From: Stomoxys calcitrans | Taxonomy: Eukaryota > Arthropoda > Insecta > Diptera > Muscidae | Direction of reading: 5' to 3' | NCBI RefSeq assembly: GCF_963082655.1 | Contig: NC_081552.1 | Coordinates: 123,480,458-123,544,457 of the forward strand | DNA length: 64,000 nt | Made by a program: the position numbers and the translations under genes | The notes under the pieces: generated by a model | Databases searched by the model: none | Seen by the model: the letters and a program-made list of their open reading frames with translations, nothing else | Told to the model about the DNA's origin: nothing | Shown: positions 55,012-64,000 of the stretch, piece after piece | Layout: every line of letters begins with the position of its first letter | Numbering within the stretch: position 1 is the first letter of the stretch

Positions 55012-56172
55012 TATACCCTCCACCATAGGATAGGGGTATACTTATTTCGTCATTCTGCTTGTAACCCCTCGAAATATTCGTCTAAGACCCCATAAAGTAT
55101 ATATATTCTTGATAGTCATGACATTTTAAGTCGATCTAGCCATGTCCGTCCGTCCGTCTGTCTGTCAAATCGGCATGAGGTGTCTGCTAAAGCACCTCAT
55201 GCAAAATTTCTGTCAAATCGGATAAGAGTTCTGCCCTCCAGTGTCTCAAGAAATCAAGATCCATGATCGGCTTATAGGGCAGCTATATCAAAACAAGGGC
55301 CCATATGACCCATTTACAATTCCAACCGACCTACACTAATAAAAAGTATTTGTGCAAAATTTCAAGCGGCAAGCTTTACTGCTTCGAAAGTTAGCGTGCT
55401 TTCGACAGACAGACGGACGGACGGACGGACACGACTTCCAACAACTATGCTAAGTATGGTTGAAATTTGTCCATAACCATAGTTGCCATATAAACCTATC
55501 TGGGGTCTTGACTTCTTAAGCGTCTATAGGGCGCAATTCCTATCCGATTTGGCTGAAATTTTGCATGAAGTGTTAAATTATGTCCATAACCTGATATAGC
55601 TGCCTTATAAACCGATCTTGAATCTTGAGCCTCCAGAGGGCGTAATTATTATTGCGCAATCAATTCTTAACCGATTTGGCTGAAATTTTGTATGAGGTGT
55701 TTTGTTATGACTTCTAACAACTGTGTTAAATATGGTTCAATTCGATCCATAAAATAGCTGCCATATAAACCGATCTGGGATCTTGACTTCTTCAGCCTCC
55801 GGGGGGCGTAATTATTATCTCTTCTCCCATGACATTCAACATACTTGTCAAATATGGTCCGAATCGGTCTGTAGCCGGATACAGCTCCCATATAAACCGA
55901 TCTCTCTATTTTACTTCTTGAGCACCTAAAGGGCGCAACTTTTACTCGAATTGGCTGAAATTTTACACAGTGACTTCTACTTCTACTATGGTCTCCACCA
56001 TTCAAATTAATTATGGTCCGAATCGGACCATAACTTGATATAGCTCCAATATTACATCAATTGTTTTCTTTTATCCTTTGTTTGTCCAAGAAGAGATATC
56101 GGGAAAAAATTCGACAAATGCGATCTATGGTGGAGGATATATAAGAGTCGAACTTTGCACGTTTTTTCTTGT
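55012..56172 (-). mobile_element. Family A element with an internal inverted segment
   Basis: The outer parts read in minus orientation: TTTTATACCCTCCACCATAG and core at the left, and GAAGAGATATCGGGAAAAAA with a damaged 5' end (AGAGTCGAACTTTGCACG) at the right. The segment from about 55163 to 55436 reads in the opposite direction, including AATTTCAAGCGGC and a GACGGACGGACGGACGGAC array, so it is inverted in place. The left edge of the inversion carries a short palindrome GCATGAGGTG..CACCTCATGC (55173-55202). Confidence 0.85.
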
Positions 56173-56273
56173 TCTATTTACATTTTATCTATTTTTCTCA
56201 TTTATTTATATTCACAAGCGCCACCAACCAGTCTATGTGCGAAATTCAAATTCTATTTCTATATATATCAAAC

Positions 56274-58335
56274 AACAATATGATTCGACTTTGTCTGACG
56301 TCCGACATGTCTGCACATAGTCGGATGAAACATACGACTATTCCAATCAAATCCGGAAAGAAATCGCTTCGACAAGACTGAGGAAATTTAAGAACGAAAT
56401 CGTATCGATTTTTGTGCGGTATGTCGGTGGAATGTTTTGTTTGGTTCATTTTTATTTTTGCATGGCAACATTTCGTTACCACGTACGTGAAATATACACA
56501 AGTGGTGGATATATAACATATTTCTCTCAGCCGTGTCGTTCCGACAACATGACAACAACTTCTCCCGTTTATAGTTACGTTGTCGCTAAGATATCGGAGC
56601 CGACATCTGTCCGACATTCGGATGAATCATCGAACGACACGGCTGTGGGAAATGTGATATATTTACCTCCATATCGTACCGATATTGGGGCAAAATTTCA
56701 GAGAAATTCGGATATGAAATTTTTCGTCATACCGAATTGGGACAGATTTCTTGGTAAATGTCTTACAAAATGCGGCCGATTTTGCCGACGAATCGATCCG
56801 ATTTCTTAACGAATGTCTAACAACTGATCAAACAAATCAAAAATTCCAAGATAACAGTTAAAGGCATAAATAAAAACAAAATATCTTCCTCCACCACATG
56901 TGTACATTCCACATACGTGGTAACGAAATGTTGCTTTGCAAAAATAACAAGTAAAAAGGCGTTAAGTTCGGCCGGGCCGAACTTTGGATACCCACCACCT
57001 CGGCTATATATGTAAACCACCTTTCGTCAAAATCCGGTGCAAAACTCATAACTTATGTCCCATAGCAGAAATATGTGGAGGGGCTTAACTTAACTCTTTG
57101 TCCCAAATTTCGGCGACATCGGACAATAAATGCGTGTTTTATGGGCCTAAGACCCCAAATCGGAGGATCGGTCTATATGGCAGCTATATCTAAATCTTGA
57201 CCGATCTGAGCCAAATTCACAGAGGACGTCAGAGGGCCCAAGACAACGCACTGTCTCAAATTTCAGCAAAATCGGATAATAAATGTAGCTTTTATGGGCA
57301 TATAACCCTAAATCGGAGGATCGGTCTATATGGCAGCTATATCCAAATCTGAAACGATCTGAGCCAAATTGACGAAGGATGTCGAAGGGCTTAACGCAAC
57401 TCACTCGGTCTATATGGCAGCTATATCTAAATCTTGACCGATCTGAGCCAAATTCACAGAGGACGTCAGAGGGCCCAAGACAACGCACTGTCTCAAATTT
57501 CAGCAAAATCTGATAATAAATGTGGCTTTTATGGGCCTAAGACCCTAAATCGGAGGATCGGTCTATATGGCAGCTATATCCAAATCTAGACCGATCTGAG
57601 CCATCTGACGGAGGATGTCGAAGGGCCTAACATAACTCACTGTTCTAAATGTGGCTTTTATGGGCCTAAGACCCTAAATCGGAGGATCGGTCTATATGGC
57701 AGCTATATCCAAATCTAGACCGATCTGAGTCATCTGACGGAGGATGTCGAAGGGCCTAACATAACTCACTGTTCTAAATTTCAGCAAAATCGGATAATAA
57801 ATGTGGCTTTTATGGGCCTAAGACCCTAAATCGGCCGATCGGTCTATATGGGGGCTATATCAAGATATAGTCCGATAAAGCCCATCTTCGAACTTAGCCT
57901 GCTAATGGACAAAAAAAGAATCTGTGCAAAGTTTCAGCTCAATATCTCAATTTTTAAAGGCTGTAGCGTGATTTCAACAGACAGACGGACAGACGGACGG
58001 ACATGTCTAGATCGTCTTAGATTTTTACGCTGATCAAGAATATATATACTTTATAGGGTCGGAAATGGATATTTCTATGTGTTGCAAACGGAATGACAAA
58101 ATGAATATACCCCCATCCTTCGGTGGTGGGTATAAAAATGAACCAAACAAAACATTCCTCCGACACGCCGTACAGAAATCGTTACGATTTCGTTCTTAAA
58201 TGTCGGAACAGAAAAAAATAAATTTCCTCAGACTTGTCGAACCGATTTCTTTCCGGATTTGGTTAGAATTGTCGTATATTTCGTCTGACTATGTGCAGAA
58301 ATGTCGGACGTCAGACAACGTCGGATCATATTGTT
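56274..58335. mobile_element. Long-TIR (foldback/MITE-like) element, about 870 bp, split by a family B insertion
   Basis: The left arm 56274-about 56532 and the right arm are inverted copies. The right arm is in two parts, 56870-56945 and 58139-58335. Shared blocks are AACAATATGAT, TTGTCTGACGTCCGACAT, AACCAAACAAAACATTCC (inverted) and CATTTCGTTACCACGTA. The unique middle is about 340 bp. The two ends are AACAATATGAT and its complement ATCATATTGTT. No transposase is encoded. A family B element occupies 56946-58138 within the right arm. Confidence 0.82.
56946..58138 (+). mobile_element. Complete family B element inside the right arm of the long-TIR element
   Basis: 5' AACAAGTAAAAAGGCGTTAA, palindrome GTTCGGCCGGGCCGAAC, subterminal ACCCACCACCT and monomers follow. 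The GGTCTATATGG anchor is at 57170, 57323, 57407, 57560, 57689 and 57841, spacings of 153, 84, 153, 129 and 152 bp. A GACGGACAGACGGACGGAC array, the core AATATATATACTTTATAGGG and CGGTGGTGGGTATAAAAA close it. The intact left arm of the host element provides the empty site and shows that no target duplication was made. Confidence 0.9.
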
Positions 58336-58345
58336 AGCTGGGTGG

Positions 58346-60085
58346 GTATATAGTCTAAAGAAAAAGCATACGCAGTTCACTTGGTATTACAAGCCAAGAT
58401 CTAGCGTTTCAGAAAATTAGGGTAAGGGGGAGGGTCCGCGGCTGAACCGATTTTCTTGAAATTTTCACAGATGGTGCATAATGACCCCGTGGTGAAAATA
58501 GGGTACTACATTTATTGACATCTGAAGGGGAGGAGGACCCTCCCCCTTACCTTAATTTTCAGAAATGCCAGATCTCGGAGATGGGTGGTGCGATTTAAGC
58601 GAAATTTTGTGTGCTCTCATATAGTACCCTAAAAACAAAAATTTGGTATCCAAATTTTGGATGGGGTACCTAGGGGGGCTGCCCCACCCTAAAACCTACC
58701 AAACATATATTTAGGCCAATCACGACAATATGGGACTCAAATGAAAGGTATTTAGGATACGAAAACGTATCTGATATCCAATTGTCGGACCAAGTGCTAG
58801 GGGGTCACCCCTTCCCCAAAACACCCACCAACCTGGACTTATTTATTGACCATGGGAATATGGGGCCTAAATAAAAGGTAATTAAATGTAGAATACGAAT
58901 CTGATATTCAAATATGGGACCAAGTGTTTTGGGGGGCCGCCTCTCACCAAAAACATCCCCTAAAGGGGATACATTTACGACCATAGCAATATGGGGCTCA
59001 AATGAAAAGTCTTATGGAGTAAAGCTCTGGGGCCACCCCACCCCTACAATACCACCCAAATAGTAAGCGTTTGCTGACTATTGCAATATGAGGCTCAACT
59101 AACAGGGTTTTTAAAGTGGAACACGAATCCGATATATATTTTCAAGGTCAACTCACTGAGTGGCAGCATATCCCCCAAAACACCACCCAAGCCGGTCATG
59201 TTTGCCGACTATGGAAATATGGGGCTCAAATTAAAGGTATATGGAAGTAGACCACGTATCTGATATCAACATTAAGGACCAACTGTCTAGGGGACATCCC
59301 ACCGCCATAACAATCCCAAGTAGAACATATTTGCTCACCAAGACAATTTGGGTCATAAAGATAGTGGAACTAAGTATTTATAGTTTTTAGGGCCAATACC
59401 CCAAACCGGGCATATTTGCTATCTTTTGCAAAAAGGAGTTTAAATGAGATTAGAAAACGAATTTGATATCCAATTTTGAGGGCAATGGCAAATGGCATGG
59501 GGTTCAAATAAATGATATGTGGATATATGAGAATAGAGCACGTTGCTGATATATTTTCCGGGCTTAGTGTTTGGGGGACCGACCAATCCTCAAAACACCC
59601 CTAAATCGGCATATTTACCGACCATGTCAATGTGGAGCTTAAATGAAAGGTATTGGGCGGTAGACCAAGAATTGGTACCTATTTTCGGGACCAATTTTCT
59701 GGGGGTTTGCCCCTTTCGCAATATGGGGCTCAAATAAATGTATTTGGGAGTAGAATACGAATTTGATGTCCAAATGTAGGACCATGTATTTAGGGGATCA
59801 CCCTTTTCCCAAAACACCACCAAAGGGAAAACATTTTTCGACTATGCCAATATGTGGCTCAAATGAAAGGTATTTGAGATTAGAAAACGAATTTGATAAC
59901 ACGTTTTGGGGCCATGTGTTTGCGGGGCGCCTCATCATGTAAACACCTCTTAAGCCAATGGCAATATGGGGTTTAAATAAATCGTATTTGAGAGAAGAGC
60001 ATGATGCTGATATTTTTTCAGGGCCAAGTATCTGGAGGACCACCTCTCCCCCGAAAACATCACTAAATCAGACATCATGAGAATA
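58346..60085 (-). mobile_element. Family D element with a rearranged end
   Basis: From about 58440 the plus strand reads the reverse complement of 36640-37560 (GGCTGAACCGATTTTCTTGA, GTGTGCTCTCATATAGTACC, then about ten repeats with ACTCAAATGAAAGGTATTT). The preceding 58399-58437 block is in the opposite orientation and pairs with 58545-58577. The CTAGC terminus is absent; similarity fades near 60085. Confidence 0.75.
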
Positions 60086-60506
60086 TCGACAACAACGTTT
60101 TCAGCAAATTTCGGTCCATCGGTTGTTAAGTATTGATGTTGTATAACTTTTAAGGAATATATCAAACACTATATAAACCGGAACAATATACAAATCAGAA
60201 CCGATTTCATGAAATTGACTATATATCTTCTCTTGAATCAACTGAGACAAATTTACTATATAATGTCAAATGTATTCGATTGGCCGCCACCAAGTCCAAA
60301 TCTGTACATAATTTGAGTTTCACTCAAGCGAAAATGGTGTACTTTACTGACAAGGGCGTGAGAAGACAGAATGGCGAAATTGAAGCTTTACTATAAAATA
60401 TCCCAATTTATTTTAATAAAATCTACTCCAAACGATAGCCAAAAATCACTCCCACTCTTTTAAGCTTTATTTTCTATTAATTTGATCATACATTTTGTTA
60501 TATTTT
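60086..60506. other. Unassigned spacer
   Basis: Contains TATATAAACCGG and AATCAGAACCGATTTCATGA, faintly like a monomer, but no element ends. No coding frame. Confidence 0.35.
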
Positions 60507-61840
60507 ATTTTTATACCCTCCACCATAAGATGGGGGGTATACTAATTTCGTCATTCTGATTGTAACTACTCGAAATATTCGTCTGAGACCCCATAAAGTA
60601 TATATATTCTTGATCGTCGTGAAATTTTATGTCGATCTAGCCATGTCCGTCCGTCTGTCCGTCCGTCTGTCCGTCCGTCCGTCCGTCCGTCCGTCCGTCC
60701 GTCCGTCCGTCCGTCCGTCTGTCTGTCGAAAGCACGCTAACTTCCGAAGGAGTAAAGCTAGCCGCTTGAAATCTTGCACAAATACTTCTTATTAGTGTAG
60801 GTCGGTTGGTATTGTAAATGGGCCATATCGGTCCATGTTTTGATATAGCTGCCATATAAACCGATCTTGGGTCTTGACTTCTTGAGCCTCTAGAGTGCGC
60901 AATTCTTATCCGATTGGAATGAAATTTTGCACGACGTGTTATGATATCCAACAACTGTGCCGAGTATGGTTCAAATCGGTCAATAACCTTATATAGCTGT
61001 CATACAAACCGATCTTGGGTCTTGACTTCTTGAGCCTCTAGAGTGCGCAATTTTTATCCGATTGGAATGAAATTTTGCACGACGTATTTTGTTATAATAT
61101 ACAACAACTGTGTCAAGTATGGTTCAAATCGGTTCATAACCTGATATAGCTGCCATATAAACCGATCTGGGGTCTTGACTTCTTGAGCCTCTAGAGGGCG
61201 CAATTCTTATCCAATTTGAATGAATTTTGGCACGTAGTATTTTGTTGTGATATCCAACAACTGTGTTAAATATGGTTCAAATCGGTTCATAACCTGATAT
61301 AGCTGTCATATAAACAGATCTGGGGACTTGACTTCTTGAGCTTTTAGAGGGCGCAATTCCTATCCGATTTGGCTGAAATTTCGCAAGACTTTTTTATTGT
61401 TACTTTCAACAACTATGTCAAATAAAGTACAAGTCCGTTCACAACCTAATTTAGCTGCCATATAAACCGATCTGGGATCTTGACTTCTTGAGCCTCTAGA
61501 GATCGCAATTATTATCTGATTTGCCTGAAATTTTGTACGACGTATTCTCTCATGACCATTAACATACGTGTTTATTATGGTTTGAATCGGTCTATAGCCC
61601 GATACAGCTGCCATATAAATCGATCTCTTTATTTTACTTCTTGAGCCCACAAAGAGCGCAATTCTTATTCGAATTGGCTGACATTTTACACAGGTCTCCG
61701 GACCATATATTGATATCGCTCTAATAGCAGAGCAAATATTTTCTTATATCCTTTTTTGCCTAAGAAGAGATGCCGGGAAAAGAACTCGACAAATGCGATC
61801 CATGGTGGAGGGTATATAAGATTCGGCCCGGCCGAACTTG
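60507..61840 (-). mobile_element. Family A element
   Basis: Plus-strand order: TTTTTATACCCTCCACCATA, core, a long GTCC array at about 60648-60728, about five monomers, a unique segment, CCATGGTGGAGGGTATATAA and CGGCCCGGCCGAACTTG. At the 5' terminus 15 bases are missing between two ACTT copies (GAACTTGTT instead of GAACTTAGCA..ACTTGTT), a small direct-repeat deletion. Confidence 0.9.
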
Positions 61841-61929
61841 TTATTTATATTAACATATTATTCGAAAAGTTTTAAATTAGACCGTTTAATGCTACTTTTA
61901 GTCATATAATGAAATTAAAATTTTATTTT

Positions 61930-62621
61930 AAACAAGTAAAAGCGTGCTAACTTCGGCCGGCCGAATCTTATATACACTCCATGGATCGCATTTGTCGAGT
62001 TCTATGCGCGGTAACTCTTTTAAGGCAAACAAAGAATATTAAATAAGAACTATATCAAGTTATGGTCCGATTTGGACCATAAATGAATACTGAACATTGT
62101 AGAAGTCATTGTGTAATATTTCAGTTCATTCGGATAAGAATTGCGCTTTGTAGGGGCTCAAAAAGCAAAATCGGGAGATCGGTTTAAATGGGAGCTGTAT
62201 CAAGCTATTGATGGATTTAGACCATATTAGACGTATTGAAGGTCATGAGAGAAGCCGTTGTAAAAAATTTCTGCCAAATCGGATGAGAATTGCGCCCTTT
62301 AGAATCTCAAGAAGTCAAGATCCCAGATCAGTTTATATAGCAGCTATATCAGGTTATGTTCCGATTTGCGGCATACTTAGAACAGTTATTGGAAGTCATA
62401 ATAAAACACCTCATGCAAAAAAACACCTCATCCCAACCGACATACACTAATAGAAAATATTTGTGCAAAGTTTCAAGCGGCTAGCTTTACTCCTTTGAAA
62501 GTTCGACAGACAGACGGACGGACGAACAAGGCTAGATCGACTTAAAATGAAATGACGATCAAGAATATATATACTTTATGGGGTCTCAGTATACACCCAT
62601 CCTATGGTGGAGGGTATAAAA
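61930..62621 (+). mobile_element. Short family A element, head to head with the preceding copy
   Basis: 5' AAACAAGTAAAAGCGTGCTA, shortened palindrome TTCGGCCGGCCGAA, a reduced ACACTCCATGG, about two monomers, a short GACGGACGGACGAAC array, core, and terminal ATGGTGGAGGGTATAAAAA. About 690 bp. Its 5' end faces that of the element ending at 61840, 90 bp away. Confidence 0.88.
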
Positions 62622-62754
62622 ATTTCTGTAAGCCTAACTCTTCCAAACTTAATTTGTCAAAATACATATGCCGATTACTGTATATATAAATCTGAACCGA
62701 TTTACTTCAAATTTATTTTTTTTTCTACATATTCGCCGAATTTCATAAGGATCA

Positions 62755-62825
62755 GCCTGCCCACTACGCGGAGTGCAACAATGCGACACCTCTTTGGGGA
62801 GAAGTTTTTATATATGTCCAAAAAT
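62755..62825 (-). mobile_element. SINE body fragment
   Basis: The segment GTGCAACAATGCGACACCTC followed by TTTGGGGAGAAGTT resembles the body of the SINE at 1790-2100 (GTGCGACACCTCTTCGGAGA). The tRNA head is absent. Confidence 0.45.
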
Positions 62826-63465
62826 TTTGGGAATTATTATTGAGAATGTTCGGTTAACCGAACAGCCTTGATATGCGTTAATTATTATTAATGTTGCATT
62901 TTTCCAAACAAAACAAATGTGCTTTAACAAAATATAAAAACATTTTTATTAACAAAACTTGCAATTTATACTTATATATATATATATTTGAATTTTGTTT
63001 GTGTTCCTGATCATTGAATGAACTTTACAAACGTGGACTAAATACACTCAGCGAATGGTACTCGCTTACAAACTATTCAAATAAAATGCAACAACCTGAC
63101 TGCTAATTTAAGGGCACACTAAATGAGGTAGTGTTATGTTCTCAGAAAAGTATTTACATGTTCAAACATTTTGCTCCAATTGCGACAACTTTTTAGTATT
63201 TTTTTTTTTTATTGAAAGGAGCTTTCTTAAAGTTTAAATTAGAATTATACAGGATATTGACTAACAAATAGATGAAAGTGACAGCAAGAATACGGTTAAA
63301 ATTTCAGTTGTTTTGCAGGTTGCACTACCATTTTTAGTGTACCTGGCTACACTGACTTTTGTGGCTCAATACTAATGCTTATACTAATGTAGCTAATAGT
63401 TGCTTTGATTAAGTTGCTCCATTCCTCGCGAAACGGACAATAAGGAAGTTTCAACAATTAGATCA
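62826..63465 (-). other. Probable 3' UTR and downstream flank of the host gene
   Basis: No transposon ends or coding frames. On the minus strand an AATAAA lies at 63208-63213, about 250 bases after the stop codon at 63466-63468, and could be the polyadenylation signal. A second candidate is at 62945-62950. The TATATATATATA run near 62976 and the AT richness fit a fly intergenic or UTR region. Extent is inferred. Confidence 0.4.
63208..63213 (-). promoter_or_regulatory. Candidate polyadenylation signal AATAAA
   Basis: Minus-strand AATAAA followed by an A run, about 250 bases downstream of the stop of the partial gene. A-rich sequence makes chance occurrence likely. Confidence 0.3.
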
Positions 63466-64000
63466 TTAACTAAAATCGGCAGAAAATGTCGGCATTAGAG
63501 GGACGGAAAACGCAGATTCCTGCTCCACGTACCATTTATTAACGTCCCCAACTATACTTGTCAGTGACTGTGTAGCTTCCTTCACCTGCATATTAGCATT
63601 TTCAAAGTCGAAAATGGTATGGTCTGCTGTATCGAAGTCTATGCTCGTTTCAAATGTTGTGTGTAAAGATCTCTTGTGTTGGGAATGCTCTGGTTGTAAG
63701 GTGGACAAGATCGTACTGAACTCGCCGGGTCGTTTACCCGAGACATATAAAGTAATGACGCTCATATCATCTGCAGGCGGCCCTTCTTTGTGCTTTCGTT
63801 TGTGTTTCTTGCCAGCCCTTCGGGGCTTTGTTTTCTCGGGGGAAGTGTCAATAATGACATCTGAATTTATAACTCCATTTGATTCTGTTGCATCATCACG
63901 AATCGAATTGGAGCCAAACTGTTCGTTTATTAATTGTTGTGGAATGTGAGCATCATTTATATTGATATTGTTCTCCGGCTTAGTTGGCTCATTTATGTGT
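63466..64000 (-). CDS. C-terminal exon of an unrecognised host gene (partial)
   Basis: On the minus strand one frame is open from the window edge to a TAA at 63466-63468, 177 codons without a stop. Nothing in it resembles transposon proteins. The sequence begins with an Asn- and acid-rich region (NEPTKPENNIN), followed by SDVIIDTSPEKT and a strongly basic KPRRAGKKHKRKHKEG that could be a bipartite nuclear localisation signal or a membrane-proximal basic patch. Next come MSVITLYVSGKRPGEFSTIL, an acidic middle (IDFDTADHTIFDFENANMQV) and VGDVNKWYVEQESAFSVPL, ending FSADFS. No membrane segment or cysteine cluster is visible. The upstream part lies beyond 64000, so a start codon cannot be chosen; the Met at 63765 is internal to the open frame. 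I do not recognise the family. The long open frame at the edge of a repeat-free stretch is the main support. Confidence 0.65.
   Translation of the reverse strand, partial: HINEPTKPENNININDAHIPQQLINEQFGSNSIRDDATESNGVINSDVIIDTSPEKTKPRRAGKKHKRKHKEGPPADDMSVITLYVSGKRPGEFSTILSTLQPEHSQHKRSLHTTFETSIDFDTADHTIFDFENANMQVKEATQSLTSIVGDVNKWYVEQESAFSVPLMPTFSADFS

Noticed and set aside
60637..60954. Frame with a repeated R-R-T-D-G type peptide
   Set aside because: It is the translation of the GTCC microsatellite, not a protein.
1..64000. A new multi-gene defence or metabolic system
   Set aside because: All multi-domain coding sequence seen belongs to known retrotransposon or mariner proteins, all broken. 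No cluster of intact unknown genes exists in this window.

Overview
The window looks like repeat-rich intergenic DNA from a higher fly, probably a calyptrate/muscid (house-fly or stable-fly type). The reasons are AT-rich DNA, non-LTR retrotransposons of several clades, mariner elements, a BEL/Pao remnant, a tRNA-derived SINE, and many copies of short elements with a GTCY microsatellite and an AATATATATACTTTATGG-like core resembling the mini-me/INE-1 (DINE-1) elements of Drosophila. The species assignment is inference. Nothing prokaryotic, CRISPR-like or operon-like is present. The only plausible host coding sequence is the last exon of an unrecognised gene at 63466-64000 (minus strand), running off the right edge.

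Repeat families, named here for this report. Family A and family B are related Helentron/DINE-like elements. Each has a 5' end starting AACAAGTAAAA, a GGCCGGGCC palindrome, subterminal inverted repeats (ACCCTCCACCAT in A, ACCCACCACC in B), a central array of 153-bp monomers, a GGAC/GTCC microsatellite, a conserved core, and a 3' end in GGGTATAAAA. Family C is a tandem repeat of about 120 bp, rich in GGTAC. Family D is a 1.7-kb element of 120-130-bp tandem repeats with a CTAGCTGACCCGGG terminus. L1 is an RTE-like LINE; L2 and L3 are I/LOA/R1-like LINEs (RNase H is seen in both); L4 is a CR1/jockey-like LINE. All LINE copies are broken.

Layout. 1-2.1 kb: A fragments, a mariner pseudogene, an RT scrap and a SINE. 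2.4-5.8 kb: L3 scrap, C repeats, an L1 copy interrupted by a mariner-derived MITE, and a B element. 7-11.8 kb: a C array into which an L2 tail and a nearly full-length L1 (10-bp target duplication) have inserted. 11.8-19.8 kb: L3, followed by L4, which is itself interrupted by A elements. 20-25.6 kb: BEL/Pao remnant and a 3.7-kb L2. 25.6-31.2 kb: B, C, C, A, and an L3 deletion derivative. 32.4-35.5 kb: L2 interrupted by a mariner and by an A element. 35.9-40.2 kb: D, D, B, A. 41.7-53.2 kb: a cluster of four A elements containing a 4.33-kb tandem duplication whose breakpoints lie in the 153-bp arrays. 53.3-60.1 kb: D, A with an internal inversion, a long-TIR element split by a B element, and D. 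60.5-62.6 kb: two A elements head to head. 62.8-64 kb: probable 3' flank and terminal exon of the host gene.

There is no gene network to describe. The story is one of nested insertion and satellite-driven rearrangement. The best candidate for something under-described is the family A/B system itself: mobile elements that carry 153-bp satellite arrays, keep that monomer length in two diverged families, and act as recombination substrates that amplify flanking DNA.
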